Source of the DNA: Spartobacteria bacterium
GTDB lineage: Bacteria; Verrucomicrobiota; Verrucomicrobiia; Chthoniobacterales; Chthoniobacteraceae
Length of the DNA: 64,000 nucleotides
Assembly: GCA_021324395.1 (NCBI GenBank)
Contig: JAJPJG010000011.1
Location: 62,001 to 126,000, forward strand
Direction: 5' to 3'
Every line of letters begins with the position of its first letter. Positions within the stretch are counted from its first letter, which is position 1. The notes beneath the pieces were generated by a model. It was not told the origin of the DNA. It made no database searches and was given only the letters and a program-made list of their open reading frames with translations. Of the stretch, positions 9,014 through 20,556 are shown in pieces. The position numbers were made by a program, and so were the translations under genes.

Positions 9014-9373
9014 ATGGAAATCGTTACCACAAAAGAAGAACGCACCTGGTCGATGGTCGCGCATTTGAGTGCGTTCATCGGACACTTCATTCCGTTCGGC
9101 CACATCATCGGGCCGCTGGTCATCTGGATTTTGAAAAAAGACCAGATGCCGCTGGTCGATGACCAAGGAAAGGAAGCGCTCAATTTCCAGATCGCCGTGA
9201 CGATCTACGCCGCGATCCTGATTGCGCTTTGCTTTACGATCGTGGGCATCGTCCTCGCAATTCCGCTCGGGTTCGTGCTTTGGTTTTTTGACATCATCGT
9301 GGTGATCATAGCGGCGGTGAAAGCGAACGAAGGCGTGCGGTATCGCTATCCGATGAGCATTCGGTTCATCTAA
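9014..9373 (+). CDS. DUF4870 membrane protein
   Basis: A 119-residue protein with about three hydrophobic segments (HLSAFIGHFIPFGHIIGPLVIW, the AVTIYAAILIALCFTIVGIV region and LGFVLWFFDIIVVIIAAVKA). It has the DUF4870 hallmarks KKDQMPLVDDQGKEALNFQ and the terminal segment NEGVRYRYPMSIRFI. I chose the ATG at 9014, which gives the usual family N-terminus EERTWSMVAHLSA; the upstream in-frame ATG at 8954 would add an unlikely Arg/Cys-rich leader. The function of the family is unknown. It is divergently arranged to the FmdB-like gene with a 76-base spacer that probably holds both promoters. Confidence 0.8.
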   Translation: MEIVTTKEERTWSMVAHLSAFIGHFIPFGHIIGPLVIWILKKDQMPLVDDQGKEALNFQIAVTIYAAILIALCFTIVGIVLAIPLGFVLWFFDIIVVIIAAVKANEGVRYRYPMSIRFI

Positions 9374-9376
9374 ATC

Positions 9377-9413
9377 GTCGAAAAACCGGCCTGGCCGGCT
9401 TGAACGGTTCGAC
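9377..9413 (+). terminator. Hairpin cluster after the DUF4870 gene
   Basis: Outer arms GTCGAA (9377-9382) and TTCGAC (9408-9413) enclose a second short stem, CCGGC (9386-9390) with GCCGG (9394-9398). There is no clear T-run, so this is a weak terminator candidate. It lies just downstream of the DUF4870 stop. Confidence 0.3.
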
Positions 9414-9458
9414 TATTGCGGTTCGCCGTTTGTTGCAGGTCTGGTAAATTGGGGCTCG

Positions 9459-12400
9459 ATGTCCCCCCGCGTCCATCGCGCATGCATCCTTTTGCTCGCG
9501 CTCCTTTTCGCTGTCGCCAACGCGCGCGCGCTGGATGCGACGAGCACGGTTTTCATCATCCTTTTTGAAAACCACACGTGGGCCGACATCAAGGGCAGCG
9601 CTGACGCGCCTTACATCAACAACACACTGCTGCCGATCTGTTCGTATGCGGAGCAGTATTACAATCCGAACGCGCTGCATCCGAGCGAGCCGAATTATCT
9701 CTGGCTCGAGAGCGGCACCAACTTCGGCGTTTTGAACGACAACGCGCCGTCGTCGAATCACCAAAGCTCGACGAATCATTTCGTCACGAAATTGCGCGCG
9801 GCAAACATCTCGTGGAAGACGTATCAGGAAAATATCAGCGGCAGCAATGTGCCGACGACGGACAGTTATCCCTACGCGGTGCGGCACAATCCGTTCGTCT
9901 TTTTCGATGACGTAACGTCGGACTCGAGCTACGCGATCGCACACATCCGGCCATTCACCGAGCTGGCGACCGACCTCGCGAACAACACGCTCGCGCGCTA
10001 CAATTTCATCACGCCAAACGTGTATGACGACATGCACGACGCGAACACGTCGGGGCTCAACAACACGGTGAAGCAGGGCGACGCGTGGCTTTCGCAAAAC
10101 CTGCCCGCGATCTTGAATTCGCAGGCGTATCAAAACGGCGGGCTCGTCATAATCGCGTTCGACGAAGCGGAGGGCGGTGGCGACGGGCCGATTCCATTTT
10201 TGCTGTTGTCGCCGCAGGCGCGCGGCGGTGGTTATCACAATGCGATCCGCTACACGCACAGCTCGACGCTGCGGACGCTGCAGAAAATTTTCGGCATCAC
10301 GCCGTATCTCGCCGATGCGACAAACGCGAATGATCTCGGCGATTTATTTGTGAACGGCGCGATTCCAAACGCGGATGCCGCTCCGGCGATTTCCGCCGCT
10401 TACGCGACAACGATCACGAGCGGCAGTTCGACTCTGACAGCAAACGTAAATCCGAATGGCGACGCGACGAGCGTCTGGTTCGAATACGGCACGAGTGCGA
10501 GCTACGGCAGCAACACGAAAACGAGCGCGGCGGATGATGCGGAGAGTTATTCCGGCTGGGCTTACGGCAACAACGGCGGCAGCGGATTCGGCGCGGCGCA
10601 TTATCTCGAAGGCACCGGCGGCGGCTTGTTCCTCGCGAACTCGGGAAATGGAAATCGCCAGATCGATGGCGCGAAATCGTTCGGCGTTTTCGCGGGCGGC
10701 GGAACCAACAACACACAGGCGATGGATCGGCAAATTCTCAACGCACAACCGGCGGCCACGCTGACGCTGTCGATGCGCTTCGATGTCACCAACACGGTTG
10801 CGTTTTCCGGCTTCAATTTGAAAAGCGCGGAGGGGACGACCTTCGGCACGAGCGAACTGATTTCCGTCGGCATTCGCCCCGGCAACGGCAACAACAGCAT
10901 CGCGGTGAACGGCGGCGCGCAGACGATCAATCTCGGCTCGGACATTCGCGGCGCGGTCATCGATTTCAACCTGACGTATGACTGCGTTGCCGGCACCTAC
11001 ACGCTCGGCGCGAAGTTCCGCGCGAGCACGAGCTACACGACGGTAAGCGGGCCGCTGAAAATCGTCGGCCAGACCGCGGCGTATCTCGGCTTCGGCAATT
11101 TCAACACCGGAAACAACCAAAACCTGATCGCTGACAGCATCTCGCTCACGACCACGGCATCGGCTGGAAACGGCTCCAGCACTGCATCGGCGAGCATGAA
11201 CATCAGCGGACTCGCCGCGAACACCACGTATCATTTCCGCGCAGTCGCGCAAAACAGTCGCGGCACCACATTCGGCGCGGACCAGACATTTGGTTACGCG
11301 CTCACACCCGCGGCGAACGCGCCGTTTGATTCGTTTTCGTCGGGAAATTTCCAGGCGCGCATTTTTGACGACACCGGCCACATCGCGATCGCCGAACCGG
11401 ATCTCAGTGGCAACGCGCTCGCGAATATCATCACGTTCGCGCCGCCCGCGGTGAAGATCGGCGGCGCGAGTTACGATCTCGGTCGCGTCATTTCGAGCGG
11501 CACCATCGCGAATGGATTGCAGCTCGTGCAATCGCTCGCCGGCACAAATGTAACCACGCAGGTTACATTTCCGAGCGACGGCGTGATGCATTACGAAGTC
11601 GTGAACTGGAACGGGCTCGCGCCGACGGAAACCGACATCAGCGCGGCATCCGACAGCAGCGAACATTTCTTCGGCTTCGGCGAAAAATTCAACGCGCTCG
11701 ATCAAGCCGGAAACAAAGTTCACATGCTCACGCTCGACAATCCGGGCACGAAAGGCGACGCGAGCTACAAGCCGGTGCCGTGGTTCATCAGCACGCGCGG
11801 GTATGGATTCCATCTAGATTCGACGGCGGAGAGCTACTTCGACATGCGCAACGGCGCGTCCGACCGCTACACCGTTCAGAATCTGCTCGGCACGCTAAAG
11901 TTTAACATCGTGTCGGGACCGAAGCTCACCGACGTGCTCACGCGCTATACCGGCTACACGGGCCGGCCGTATCTGCCGCCGCAATGGGTTTTCGGCACAT
12001 GGATTTCATCGGACATCTGGCGCACCGGCGGCGAAGTGCGCTACGCCGTGACGAAACATCTCGCGCAGGGCATTCCCGCGAGCGTGTTCGTTTTCGATTC
12101 GCCGTGGGAAACAGGCTACAACGATTTCAACTGGAACATGACGCAGTTCGGCAACGGCGGCACTTACGAGGGCGTGAATTACAGCGGCTTCACGTCGGTG
12201 AGCGACATGATGAATTTCTTCCGCGCAAACGGATTGAAAGTCATCTGCTGGATGACGCCTTTCATCAACACGAGCTCCGTCAGCGATGGCGTCGGCGGGC
12301 AAAACACGGGACAGGCGAGCAATTACGCTGCGGGCAGCGCGAACAATTATTTTGTGCGTAGCTCCGTGAACGGCTCGCCGCTCGTCGTGAACTGGTGGAA

Positions 12401-14102
12401 AGGCACGGGCAGTCCCGTCGATTTCACCAACGTCGCGGCAAAGACGTGGTTCACATCGCAACTGCAATCGCTCGTCACGCAAAGCAACGTCACCACGCTC
12501 AACGGCACGAGCGAACCGGCGATCGGCGGATTCAAGACCGACGACGGTGAGACGACGAACGGCACGAATACTTACATCCCGACGACTGCGGTTTACGCCG
12601 ACGGACGCACCGGCGTGGAAATGCGCAACGGCTTTTGCATCGAATATCACAAGACCGTCTCGAGCGTGCTCGGCAGCAGCGGCGTGCTTTTTGCGCGCAG
12701 CGGATTCACCGGCACGCAGCAATATCCCGGCGGCTGGGCCGGCGACAACGAGCCGAATTTCGACAAAAGCGGCAACGGCATGAATAGCGTGATGATCGCC
12801 GGGCAGAGCGCCGCAATGAGCGGTTACGCGATGTGGGCGCATGACATCGGTGGTTACCAAAACACGAATTTCGAAAGCAACACCGCGGACCTTTTCATGC
12901 GCTGGGCGCAATTCGGCGCATTCTCGCCAATCATGCAGATGCACCGGCAGGTCGATCCGAACAACCTGCAGCAATATCCGTGGGGCTACGGCGCGACCGC
13001 GCTCGCGAATTACGTCACCTACTCGAAACTGCACTCGCAGCTTTTCCCCTACATCTACAGCTACGCGAAAGAAGCGAGCATAGACGGGCTGCCGATCATC
13101 CGTCCGCTCGTGCTGTTGAATCAGGCTGACGCGAACACCTACGGCGTGAAGCACGCGTTTTATTTTGGAAACGAATTGCTCGTTGCTCCGATGAACGCGC
13201 CGGCGTCCACTTCGCGCGGTGTCTATCTGCCTGCGGGCGCGTGGTATGACTGGTGGACGAACACGCGCTACACGGGCGGGCAGACGATCGCGTGGTCAAA
13301 CGCCGACTCGACGAAGATGCCGCTCTTCGTGCGCGAAGGTTCCATCGTCCCGATGTTAGCAAACGTGCCGCAGACGTTAAACAGCGCCAATTACGTCAAC
13401 AACGCCGGCATCACCACGATGGACAGCGCGCTGCAGTTCCTCGTCTATCCCGGCGCGAGCGCGGCGAGCTTCAACGTGCACGACGGCACCAGCGTCACCT
13501 GCACGACCAATGGCACGGTCAAAACGCTTGCGCTCAGCGGCAGCGCGCGTCCGGTGATTTTCAAAGTGCTCACGACCGCACCCGCGGGGGTCGAGCGCGA
13601 CGGCGTCCGATTGCCTGCGCTCGCATCACAGGCGGCATTCGATGGCGCGAGCCTCGGCTGGTATCACGACGGCACGTTTTTGCTGGTGAAATTCGCGCAC
13701 GCCGGCGGCAGCGCGGCGGTGACGTTTGGGCCGGATTCGATCGGCGACGGCGTGCCGGACTCGTGGCGGCAGTTTTACGGCATCAGCGATGACAACGCGG
13801 ACGCCGACGGCGACGGTTTCACAAACGCGCAGGAATATCGCGCCGGCACAAACCCGAACAGCGCGCAGAGCAAGCTCGCCGTGCAGAGCGTCGCGCCGCA
13901 ACCGGGCGGCACGGTCGTGTCGTGGCAAGCGCAGCCGGGCATCGTCTATCGCATCCAATGGCGAAACGATCTCGCGAACGGCACGTGGCAAAACATTTCA
14001 CCGGACATCACCGGCGACGGCACAGTCGCAAGTTGGACGGACGACGGCTCGCAAACCGGCGGCGTTTCCGCGAAGCGCTTCTATCGCATCGTCGTCCCCT
14101 AG
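9459..14102 (+). CDS. Secreted phosphoesterase / GH31 alpha-glycosidase fusion
   Basis: A 1547-residue exoprotein with a signal peptide (about 1-25, hydrophobic ILLLALLFAVANARA). Residues 29-285 resemble the phosphoesterase/acid-phosphatase family (FENHTWADI, HPSEPNYLWLESG, DEAEGGGDGP). An Fn3-like domain begins near 309, is interrupted near 355 by a beta-rich domain of about 210 residues, and resumes near 570 (NTTYHFRAVAQNSRGTTFG). Residues 620-1370 form a GH31 alpha-glucosidase/xylosidase, with nucleophile D1028 in KTDDGE and acid/base D1096 in GWAGDNEPNF. It ends with a calcium-binding repeat (DADGDGFTNAQEYRAGTNP) and a C-terminal domain typical of verrucomicrobial exoproteins. The GH31 active site is intact; the phosphoesterase substrate is unknown. 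Confidence 0.85.
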   Translation: MSPRVHRACILLLALLFAVANARALDATSTVFIILFENHTWADIKGSADAPYINNTLLPICSYAEQYYNPNALHPSEPNYLWLESGTNFGVLNDNAPSSNHQSSTNHFVTKLRAANISWKTYQENISGSNVPTTDSYPYAVRHNPFVFFDDVTSDSSYAIAHIRPFTELATDLANNTLARYNFITPNVYDDMHDANTSGLNNTVKQGDAWLSQNLPAILNSQAYQNGGLVIIAFDEAEGGGDGPIPFLLLSPQARGGGYHNAIRYTHSSTLRTLQKIFGITPYLADATNANDLGDLFVNGAIPNADAAPAISAAYATTITSGSSTLTANVNPNGDATSVWFEYGTSASYGSNTKTSAADDAESYSGWAYGNNGGSGFGAAHYLEGTGGGLFLANSGNGNRQIDGAKSFGVFAGGGTNNTQAMDRQILNAQPAATLTLSMRFDVTNTVAFSGFNLKSAEGTTFGTSELISVGIRPGNGNNSIAVNGGAQTINLGSDIRGAVIDFNLTYDCVAGTYTLGAKFRASTSYTTVSGPLKIVGQTAAYLGFGNFNTGNNQNLIADSISLTTTASAGNGSSTASASMNISGLAANTTYHFRAVAQNSRGTTFGADQTFGYALTPAANAPFDSFSSGNFQARIFDDTGHIAIAEPDLSGNALANIITFAPPAVKIGGASYDLGRVISSGTIANGLQLVQSLAGTNVTTQVTFPSDGVMHYEVVNWNGLAPTETDISAASDSSEHFFGFGEKFNALDQAGNKVHMLTLDNPGTKGDASYKPVPWFISTRGYGFHLDSTAESYFDMRNGASDRYTVQNLLGTLKFNIVSGPKLTDVLTRYTGYTGRPYLPPQWVFGTWISSDIWRTGGEVRYAVTKHLAQGIPASVFVFDSPWETGYNDFNWNMTQFGNGGTYEGVNYSGFTSVSDMMNFFRANGLKVICWMTPFINTSSVSDGVGGQNTGQASNYAAGSANNYFVRSSVNGSPLVVNWWKGTGSPVDFTNVAAKTWFTSQLQSLVTQSNVTTLNGTSEPAIGGFKTDDGETTNGTNTYIPTTAVYADGRTGVEMRNGFCIEYHKTVSSVLGSSGVLFARSGFTGTQQYPGGWAGDNEPNFDKSGNGMNSVMIAGQSAAMSGYAMWAHDIGGYQNTNFESNTADLFMRWAQFGAFSPIMQMHRQVDPNNLQQYPWGYGATALANYVTYSKLHSQLFPYIYSYAKEASIDGLPIIRPLVLLNQADANTYGVKHAFYFGNELLVAPMNAPASTSRGVYLPAGAWYDWWTNTRYTGGQTIAWSNADSTKMPLFVREGSIVPMLANVPQTLNSANYVNNAGITTMDSALQFLVYPGASAASFNVHDGTSVTCTTNGTVKTLALSGSARPVIFKVLTTAPAGVERDGVRLPALASQAAFDGASLGWYHDGTFLLVKFAHAGGSAAVTFGPDSIGDGVPDSWRQFYGISDDNADADGDGFTNAQEYRAGTNPNSAQSKLAVQSVAPQPGGTVVSWQAQPGIVYRIQWRNDLANGTWQNISPDITGDGTVASWTDDGSQTGGVSAKRFYRIVVP

Positions 14103-14136
14103 CCTTGTCGCGGCGGGCGCAGCTACAGAAAATGAA

Positions 14137-14169
14137 AACGGACCCGCACGCGAGTGCGACGGGTCCGTT
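14137..14169. terminator. Terminator between converging genes
   Basis: Perfect 10-bp stem AACGGACCCG (14137-14146) with CGGGTCCGTT (14160-14169), and a small inner GCAC/GTGC hairpin. On the minus strand it is followed by CGTTTTCATTTTC, a good U-rich tail for the DUF4142 gene. The plus-strand tail is weaker but could still serve the GH31 gene. Confidence 0.75.
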
Positions 14170-14190
14170 CTCTACCCCTAACCCAACAAT

Positions 14191-14763
14191 CTATTGATTC
14201 GATTTATGTGTGCGATTTGCGTGTTTCATCGGCGCTTCGCCCACAGCCGCAGGGGTGCTCTTCTCGGCCATCGCGAGGTGCGACTTCAAGCCGGGGAGCA
14301 TCTTTTCCGCATACGCCTTGATATCGGCGTCCTTGCTCTCCTTGGCGGTCTTTTCAAAAAGCGCGATCGCTTTCTTGTGACCCTTTAGCTGCGAATCGAG
14401 AAAGTCCTTGTCGAACTTCTCGCCCTCCTTTTTCTCCAGCAGCGCCAGCGAGGCTTTCTGCGTCAGGCTCGGCTCCTTCGGCAACTCGACGCTTTTGCTT
14501 TGCGCGAGTTTCTCGAGGTCCGCCTGTGCTTCCTGGTGATCCTTGATGATGTGCTCAGCCATCATCTTGGCTTCCGATCCGACCGCTTTTTGCTGGGCGG
14601 CTTCGCCTTCCTTGATCTCGCCGAGGTTAATCTCCGCGGCATCTTTCAGGAATGCCTTGTCGCTGTGCGATAGCCCTTCATCGGCTGCCAGCGCGGCGGC
14701 TCCCCACAGGCCGATGCCTCCCGATAGCACTGTGGTTAGCAGTAGTTTGTTAATGCGTTTCAT
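14191..14763 (-). CDS. DUF4142 periplasmic protein
   Basis: A 190-residue exported protein. The signal peptide is about MKRINKLLLTTVLSGGIGLWGAAALA (1-26). The mature part matches DUF4142: SDKAFLKDAAEINLGEIKEG, then a helical segment with MAEHIIKDHQEAQADLEKLA, and a four-helix ferritin-like arrangement (HKKAIALFEKTAKESKDADI). The chosen ATG at 14763 has a strong ribosome binding site, AAAGGAG, seven bases upstream. The longer frame to 14808 lacks one. The function is unknown; the family is common in soil bacteria and often stress-associated. The final 25 residues are basic and rich in His, Lys and Asn. Confidence 0.85.
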   Translation of the reverse strand: MKRINKLLLTTVLSGGIGLWGAAALAADEGLSHSDKAFLKDAAEINLGEIKEGEAAQQKAVGSEAKMMAEHIIKDHQEAQADLEKLAQSKSVELPKEPSLTQKASLALLEKKEGEKFDKDFLDSQLKGHKKAIALFEKTAKESKDADIKAYAEKMLPGLKSHLAMAEKSTPAAVGEAPMKHANRTHKSNQ

Positions 14764-14860
14764 GTTTGCTCCTTTCTTTATGCAAATGGGGCGCGCCACG
14801 TGGATCACGCCTCTTTTTGGTTACGAACGCGCCCGCGCTCACGGATGTTCAATCAGCGCA

Positions 14861-14919
14861 GATTTCAGATTGATGATTGCGGATTGGATGTGCAGAACGA
14901 CAGTCTGCAATCTGAAATC
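14861..14919 (+). repeat. Inverted repeat in the leuS leader; copy of a dispersed repeat
   Basis: GATTTCAGATTG (14861-14872) and its perfect complement CAATCTGAAATC (14908-14919) flank 35 bases and end five bases before the leuS ATG. The left arm with its following bases (GATTTCAGATTG, two bases, GATTGCGGA) recurs at 63363-63385 with only the two middle bases changed. It could fold in the leuS mRNA leader and hide the start region, or simply be a dispersed intergenic repeat. Confidence 0.6.
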
Positions 14920-14924
14920 GACCA

Positions 14925-17792
<2,868 letters not shown>

Positions 17793-17835
17793 CGTTTGCG
17801 ACCACGCCCAGTGCAGCGCGCGATTGGATGATGAG

Positions 17836-17979
17836 ATGCAATTCCACGTCGTCCACATTGGCCCGCTTGTGGCGCTCATCGCGGGCATCCTGATCCTGAT
17901 CGCGCCGCGTTTGCTAAACTACATCGTCGCGATTTACCTGATCATCGTCGGCCTGCTCGGCCTCGCGATACTGCGCTGA
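17836..17979 (+). CDS. DUF3096 small membrane protein
   Basis: A 47-residue hydrophobic peptide, starting MQFHVVHIGPLVALIAGIL and ending GLLGLAILR, with two membrane segments separated by PRLLNYIVAIYLI. That central motif is diagnostic of DUF3096. The ATG at 17836 gives the family N-terminus; nearby ATGs at 17828 and 17831 are in another frame. It starts 43 bases after leuS on the same strand and ends two bases from the converging aminotransferase stop. Function unknown. Confidence 0.8.
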   Translation: MQFHVVHIGPLVALIAGILILIAPRLLNYIVAIYLIIVGLLGLAILR

Positions 17980-17981
17980 CT

Positions 17982-19145
17982 TTACACCGAGCGGCAGAAC
18001 TCCTCGAACCGGTCGAGGCCTGTCTTGATAATGTCGATGCTCGTGGCGTAGCTGAAACGCACCGTGCGGTCATCGCCAAAGGCGATGCCGGGAACGACTG
18101 CGACGTTGGCCTTGCTCAACAGGCGATCGGCGAAGTTCTGCGACGTAAGCGAGAAGCGGCTGATGTTTGCGAGGATGTAGAATGCGCCGAGCGGCTTCAC
18201 GGCGGTGACGTTCGGGATCTTCGAGAGACGGTCGAACATGTAATCGCGGCGGAGATTGAACTCGTCGCGCATGTCGGAGACCGGCTGCTGGTCGCCCTTG
18301 AGCGCGGCGAGCGCGCCTTTTTGCGCAAAGGAATTCGGGTTCGACGTGCTGTGGCTCTGGATGGAATCGATGGCTTTCGCAATCGAATCCGGCGCGCCGA
18401 GATAGCCGAGGCGCCATCCGGTCATCGCGTAAGCTTTGCTGAAGCCATTGACGGTGATGGTGAGATTGTAAGCTTCCGGCGAAAGCGATGCGACGCTGAC
18501 GTGCTCCGCGTCATCATAGGTGAGCTTTTCGTAAATCTCGTCGGAGAGAATGAGGATGTCTTCCTCGGCTGCGACCTCGACGATTTTCTCGAGCTCTTCG
18601 CGGGTGTAAACGGCGCCGGTCGGATTGCCGGGCGAATTGAGGATGACCATCTTCGTGCGCGGAGTCATCGCGTTTTCAAAATCCTCCGCGCTCATTTTCC
18701 AGCCGCTCTGCTCGGTCGTCGGCACGAACACCGGCTCGGCTCCGGCGAGGCGGACCATTTCCGGATAGCTCAGCCAATACGGCGCCGGAATGATGACTTC
18801 GTCGCCCGGCTCGCAGGTCGCGAGGATGGCGTTGTAGCACGATTGCTTTGCGCCGTTGCTGACGATGATCTGGTGCGCCTTGTAGTCGAGTTTGTTGTCC
18901 GTGGAAAACTTCTCGCTAATCGCGGTGCGCAACTCGGGGATGCCGGAGCTGGGCGTGTATTTGGTAAAACCACTGTTGATCGCCTCGATGCACGCGGCCT
19001 TGATGTGATCGGGCGTGTCGAAGTCGGGCTCGCCCGCGGCGAAACCGCAGATATCGATGCCTTCGGCTTTCATCGCCTTGGCTTTGCTGTCGATGGAAAG
19101 CGTGAGGGACGGGGTGAGACTATTGGCGCGTGATGAGATGGACAT
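17982..19145 (-). CDS. aspC: Aspartate aminotransferase (class I PLP, Ib subgroup)
   Basis: A 387-residue fold-type I aminotransferase, probably aspartate:2-oxoglutarate aminotransferase, possibly also using aromatic or prephenate substrates like other Ib enzymes. PLP lysine is K237 in NGFSKAYAMTGWRLGY. Other conserved positions are N174 (NPTG), D202 and Y205 in SDEIYEKL, and R245 in the WRLGY motif. Length and N-terminal SLTPSLTLSIDSKAKAM fit the family. The ATG start is followed by a clean N-terminus. It lies 30 bases downstream of the nucleoside-diphosphate kinase gene on the same strand. Confidence 0.92.
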   Translation of the reverse strand: MSISSRANSLTPSLTLSIDSKAKAMKAEGIDICGFAAGEPDFDTPDHIKAACIEAINSGFTKYTPSSGIPELRTAISEKFSTDNKLDYKAHQIIVSNGAKQSCYNAILATCEPGDEVIIPAPYWLSYPEMVRLAGAEPVFVPTTEQSGWKMSAEDFENAMTPRTKMVILNSPGNPTGAVYTREELEKIVEVAAEEDILILSDEIYEKLTYDDAEHVSVASLSPEAYNLTITVNGFSKAYAMTGWRLGYLGAPDSIAKAIDSIQSHSTSNPNSFAQKGALAALKGDQQPVSDMRDEFNLRRDYMFDRLSKIPNVTAVKPLGAFYILANISRFSLTSQNFADRLLSKANVAVVPGIAFGDDRTVRFSYATSIDIIKTGLDRFEEFCRSV

Positions 19146-19175
19146 GGGATTAGGATTTAGGATTTAGAGGATTGG

Positions 19176-20339
19176 TTACGCAAATTGCACGTCGATCAGC
19201 GGCTTGAAATTGTTCTCGTCGATCTGGACGATTTTCATTTCCCGTTCGGCGTTCTCGGCGGAGTCGGATGCGTGCGCGGCGTTGACCATGATCGTCTGGC
19301 CAAACTCGCGGCGGATCGAGCCGGGCGGCGCTTTCGAGGGATCGGTCGGGCCGAGCACCTCGCGGATTTTGCGGACGGCGTCGATGCCCTGGTAAACAAG
19401 GGCGATGCACTTTTCCGAACCGGGATCACTGCGGCGATCAGCGGGACAATCGCTCGGGCGCATGCCGGCCATGAATTGCACGATCGATTCCCAGTTGTTG
19501 CGGCCGGCAATCGGCCCAAGCAAATCGCCGAGCTTGCGCTGCACGTCGTCATTCAGCGGACAGCCGAGTTCGTCCTCGACCAAAAGCCGGACACGCGCGC
19601 CGGTCGGATCTTTGAGTTTATCCATGAGCACATCGAGCACGGGACGGTAAAATTCCTCGGCCTGCGCGACGCTCATGCGGTGAACTTTGAAGCCGATGAT
19701 GTAAAGACCGGTGCGCGAGAAAACGTCGATGACGCCGCCGGGACGCGCGTTCGGGAAACGGAAATTGTCGGGCTTGATGAGCACGAGCGTCTTTTGGACA
19801 TTCACGCTTGCGGGGAATTGCACCGCATCGTCGAGCAATCCGCCATCGCTATCCGAATAATGTGCCCAAAGCTGCAAGTCACGCTCGGCGGCCTGCGCAT
19901 CCGGCGGCGCGATGACCGCCGGCTCAAAGTAAGTCACGTTGCCGTCTTTGTCCGTGATGTAATCGCCGAAAGTATCGCGGATCGTCTCACCGCTTGTCCG
20001 TTCGTTAACAATATGGCCAACGACGTTTCGGATTTTCGCAATCGCTCCGTCGCCGCGAAACACGAGCAGCAGCACACGCGGACGATAGCCGGTGCCGTCC
20101 GGCTGGAAGTTCTTCAAAATGTAATTGCCGAGCAACTCCTGCGTCTTGCGATGGCGCGGATCGGGATCGGTGACGACCTGGTCGGCGAACTTTTCCGTCA
20201 GCTCCTTGCCCGGCGCGAAGATGCGACCGCGCACGAGATCGAGCCCGGTGCGCGAAATGAGCCGGGCGATGATTCCGCCCGTGCGTGATTTGCGCATCGA
20301 ATAAGGCGTGACGATGACGTAGCTGAGTTCTTCTGCCAT
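19176..20339 (-). CDS. ndk: Tandem-domain nucleoside-diphosphate kinase
   Basis: A 387-residue protein made of two NDK-like halves; normal NDK is about 140 residues. The C-terminal half starts near residue 170 (KTLVLIKPDNFRFPN). It carries GIDAVRKIREVLGPTDPSKA and NAAHASDS, which corresponds to the active-site NxxHGSDS, so its phosphohistidine is present. The N-terminal half begins SYVIVTPYSMRKSRTGG and keeps the GDGAIAKIRNVVGH equivalent. At the place of the catalytic histidine it has TYFEPAVIAPPDA, so it is probably inactive. The reaction is gamma-phosphate transfer from ATP to other NDPs. The ATG at 20339 gives the expected N-terminal strand; an upstream in-frame start at 20357 is less likely. 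Confidence 0.85.
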   Translation of the reverse strand: MAEELSYVIVTPYSMRKSRTGGIIARLISRTGLDLVRGRIFAPGKELTEKFADQVVTDPDPRHRKTQELLGNYILKNFQPDGTGYRPRVLLLVFRGDGAIAKIRNVVGHIVNERTSGETIRDTFGDYITDKDGNVTYFEPAVIAPPDAQAAERDLQLWAHYSDSDGGLLDDAVQFPASVNVQKTLVLIKPDNFRFPNARPGGVIDVFSRTGLYIIGFKVHRMSVAQAEEFYRPVLDVLMDKLKDPTGARVRLLVEDELGCPLNDDVQRKLGDLLGPIAGRNNWESIVQFMAGMRPSDCPADRRSDPGSEKCIALVYQGIDAVRKIREVLGPTDPSKAPPGSIRREFGQTIMVNAAHASDSAENAEREMKIVQIDENNFKPLIDVQFA

Positions 20340-20534
20340 GAGGAAAAGGGCAGGCAAATTAGCGGGGCGCGCACGAGGGCGTCAATGGAATTTGCGCATG
20401 ATTTCCGCTTGATCGTGCTGGCCATGCAAAGGATTGGGAACAAGATCAAATCGAGATCGCGATCAGGAGCGCCGACAAGCAGCGGTTAAAAAATAGCAAA
20501 ATTCCACAAGACACGCTTGACGCGCATGCTATTG

Positions 20535-20551
20535 TTGCAACCGAGTCTCAA
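20535..20551. promoter_or_regulatory. Candidate iron-responsive operator before feoA
   Basis: The imperfect palindrome TTGCAACCGAGTCTCAA (half-site pattern TTGnnAC / GTnnCAA) ends five bases before the first feoA ATG. Its outline resembles some Fur boxes of non-enteric bacteria. Its closeness to the start codon means either a nearly leaderless transcript or a coincidence; no ribosome binding site is visible. Confidence 0.3.
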
Positions 20552-20556
20552 TAAAG

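Noticed and set aside
10344-11813. 489-residue open frame antisense to the GH31 fusion
   Set aside because: Arg/Val/Ala-rich shadow without domain features.
14803-14924. T-box leader for leuS
   Set aside because: No T-box consensus, no specifier loop and no antiterminator; only a simple inverted repeat is present.
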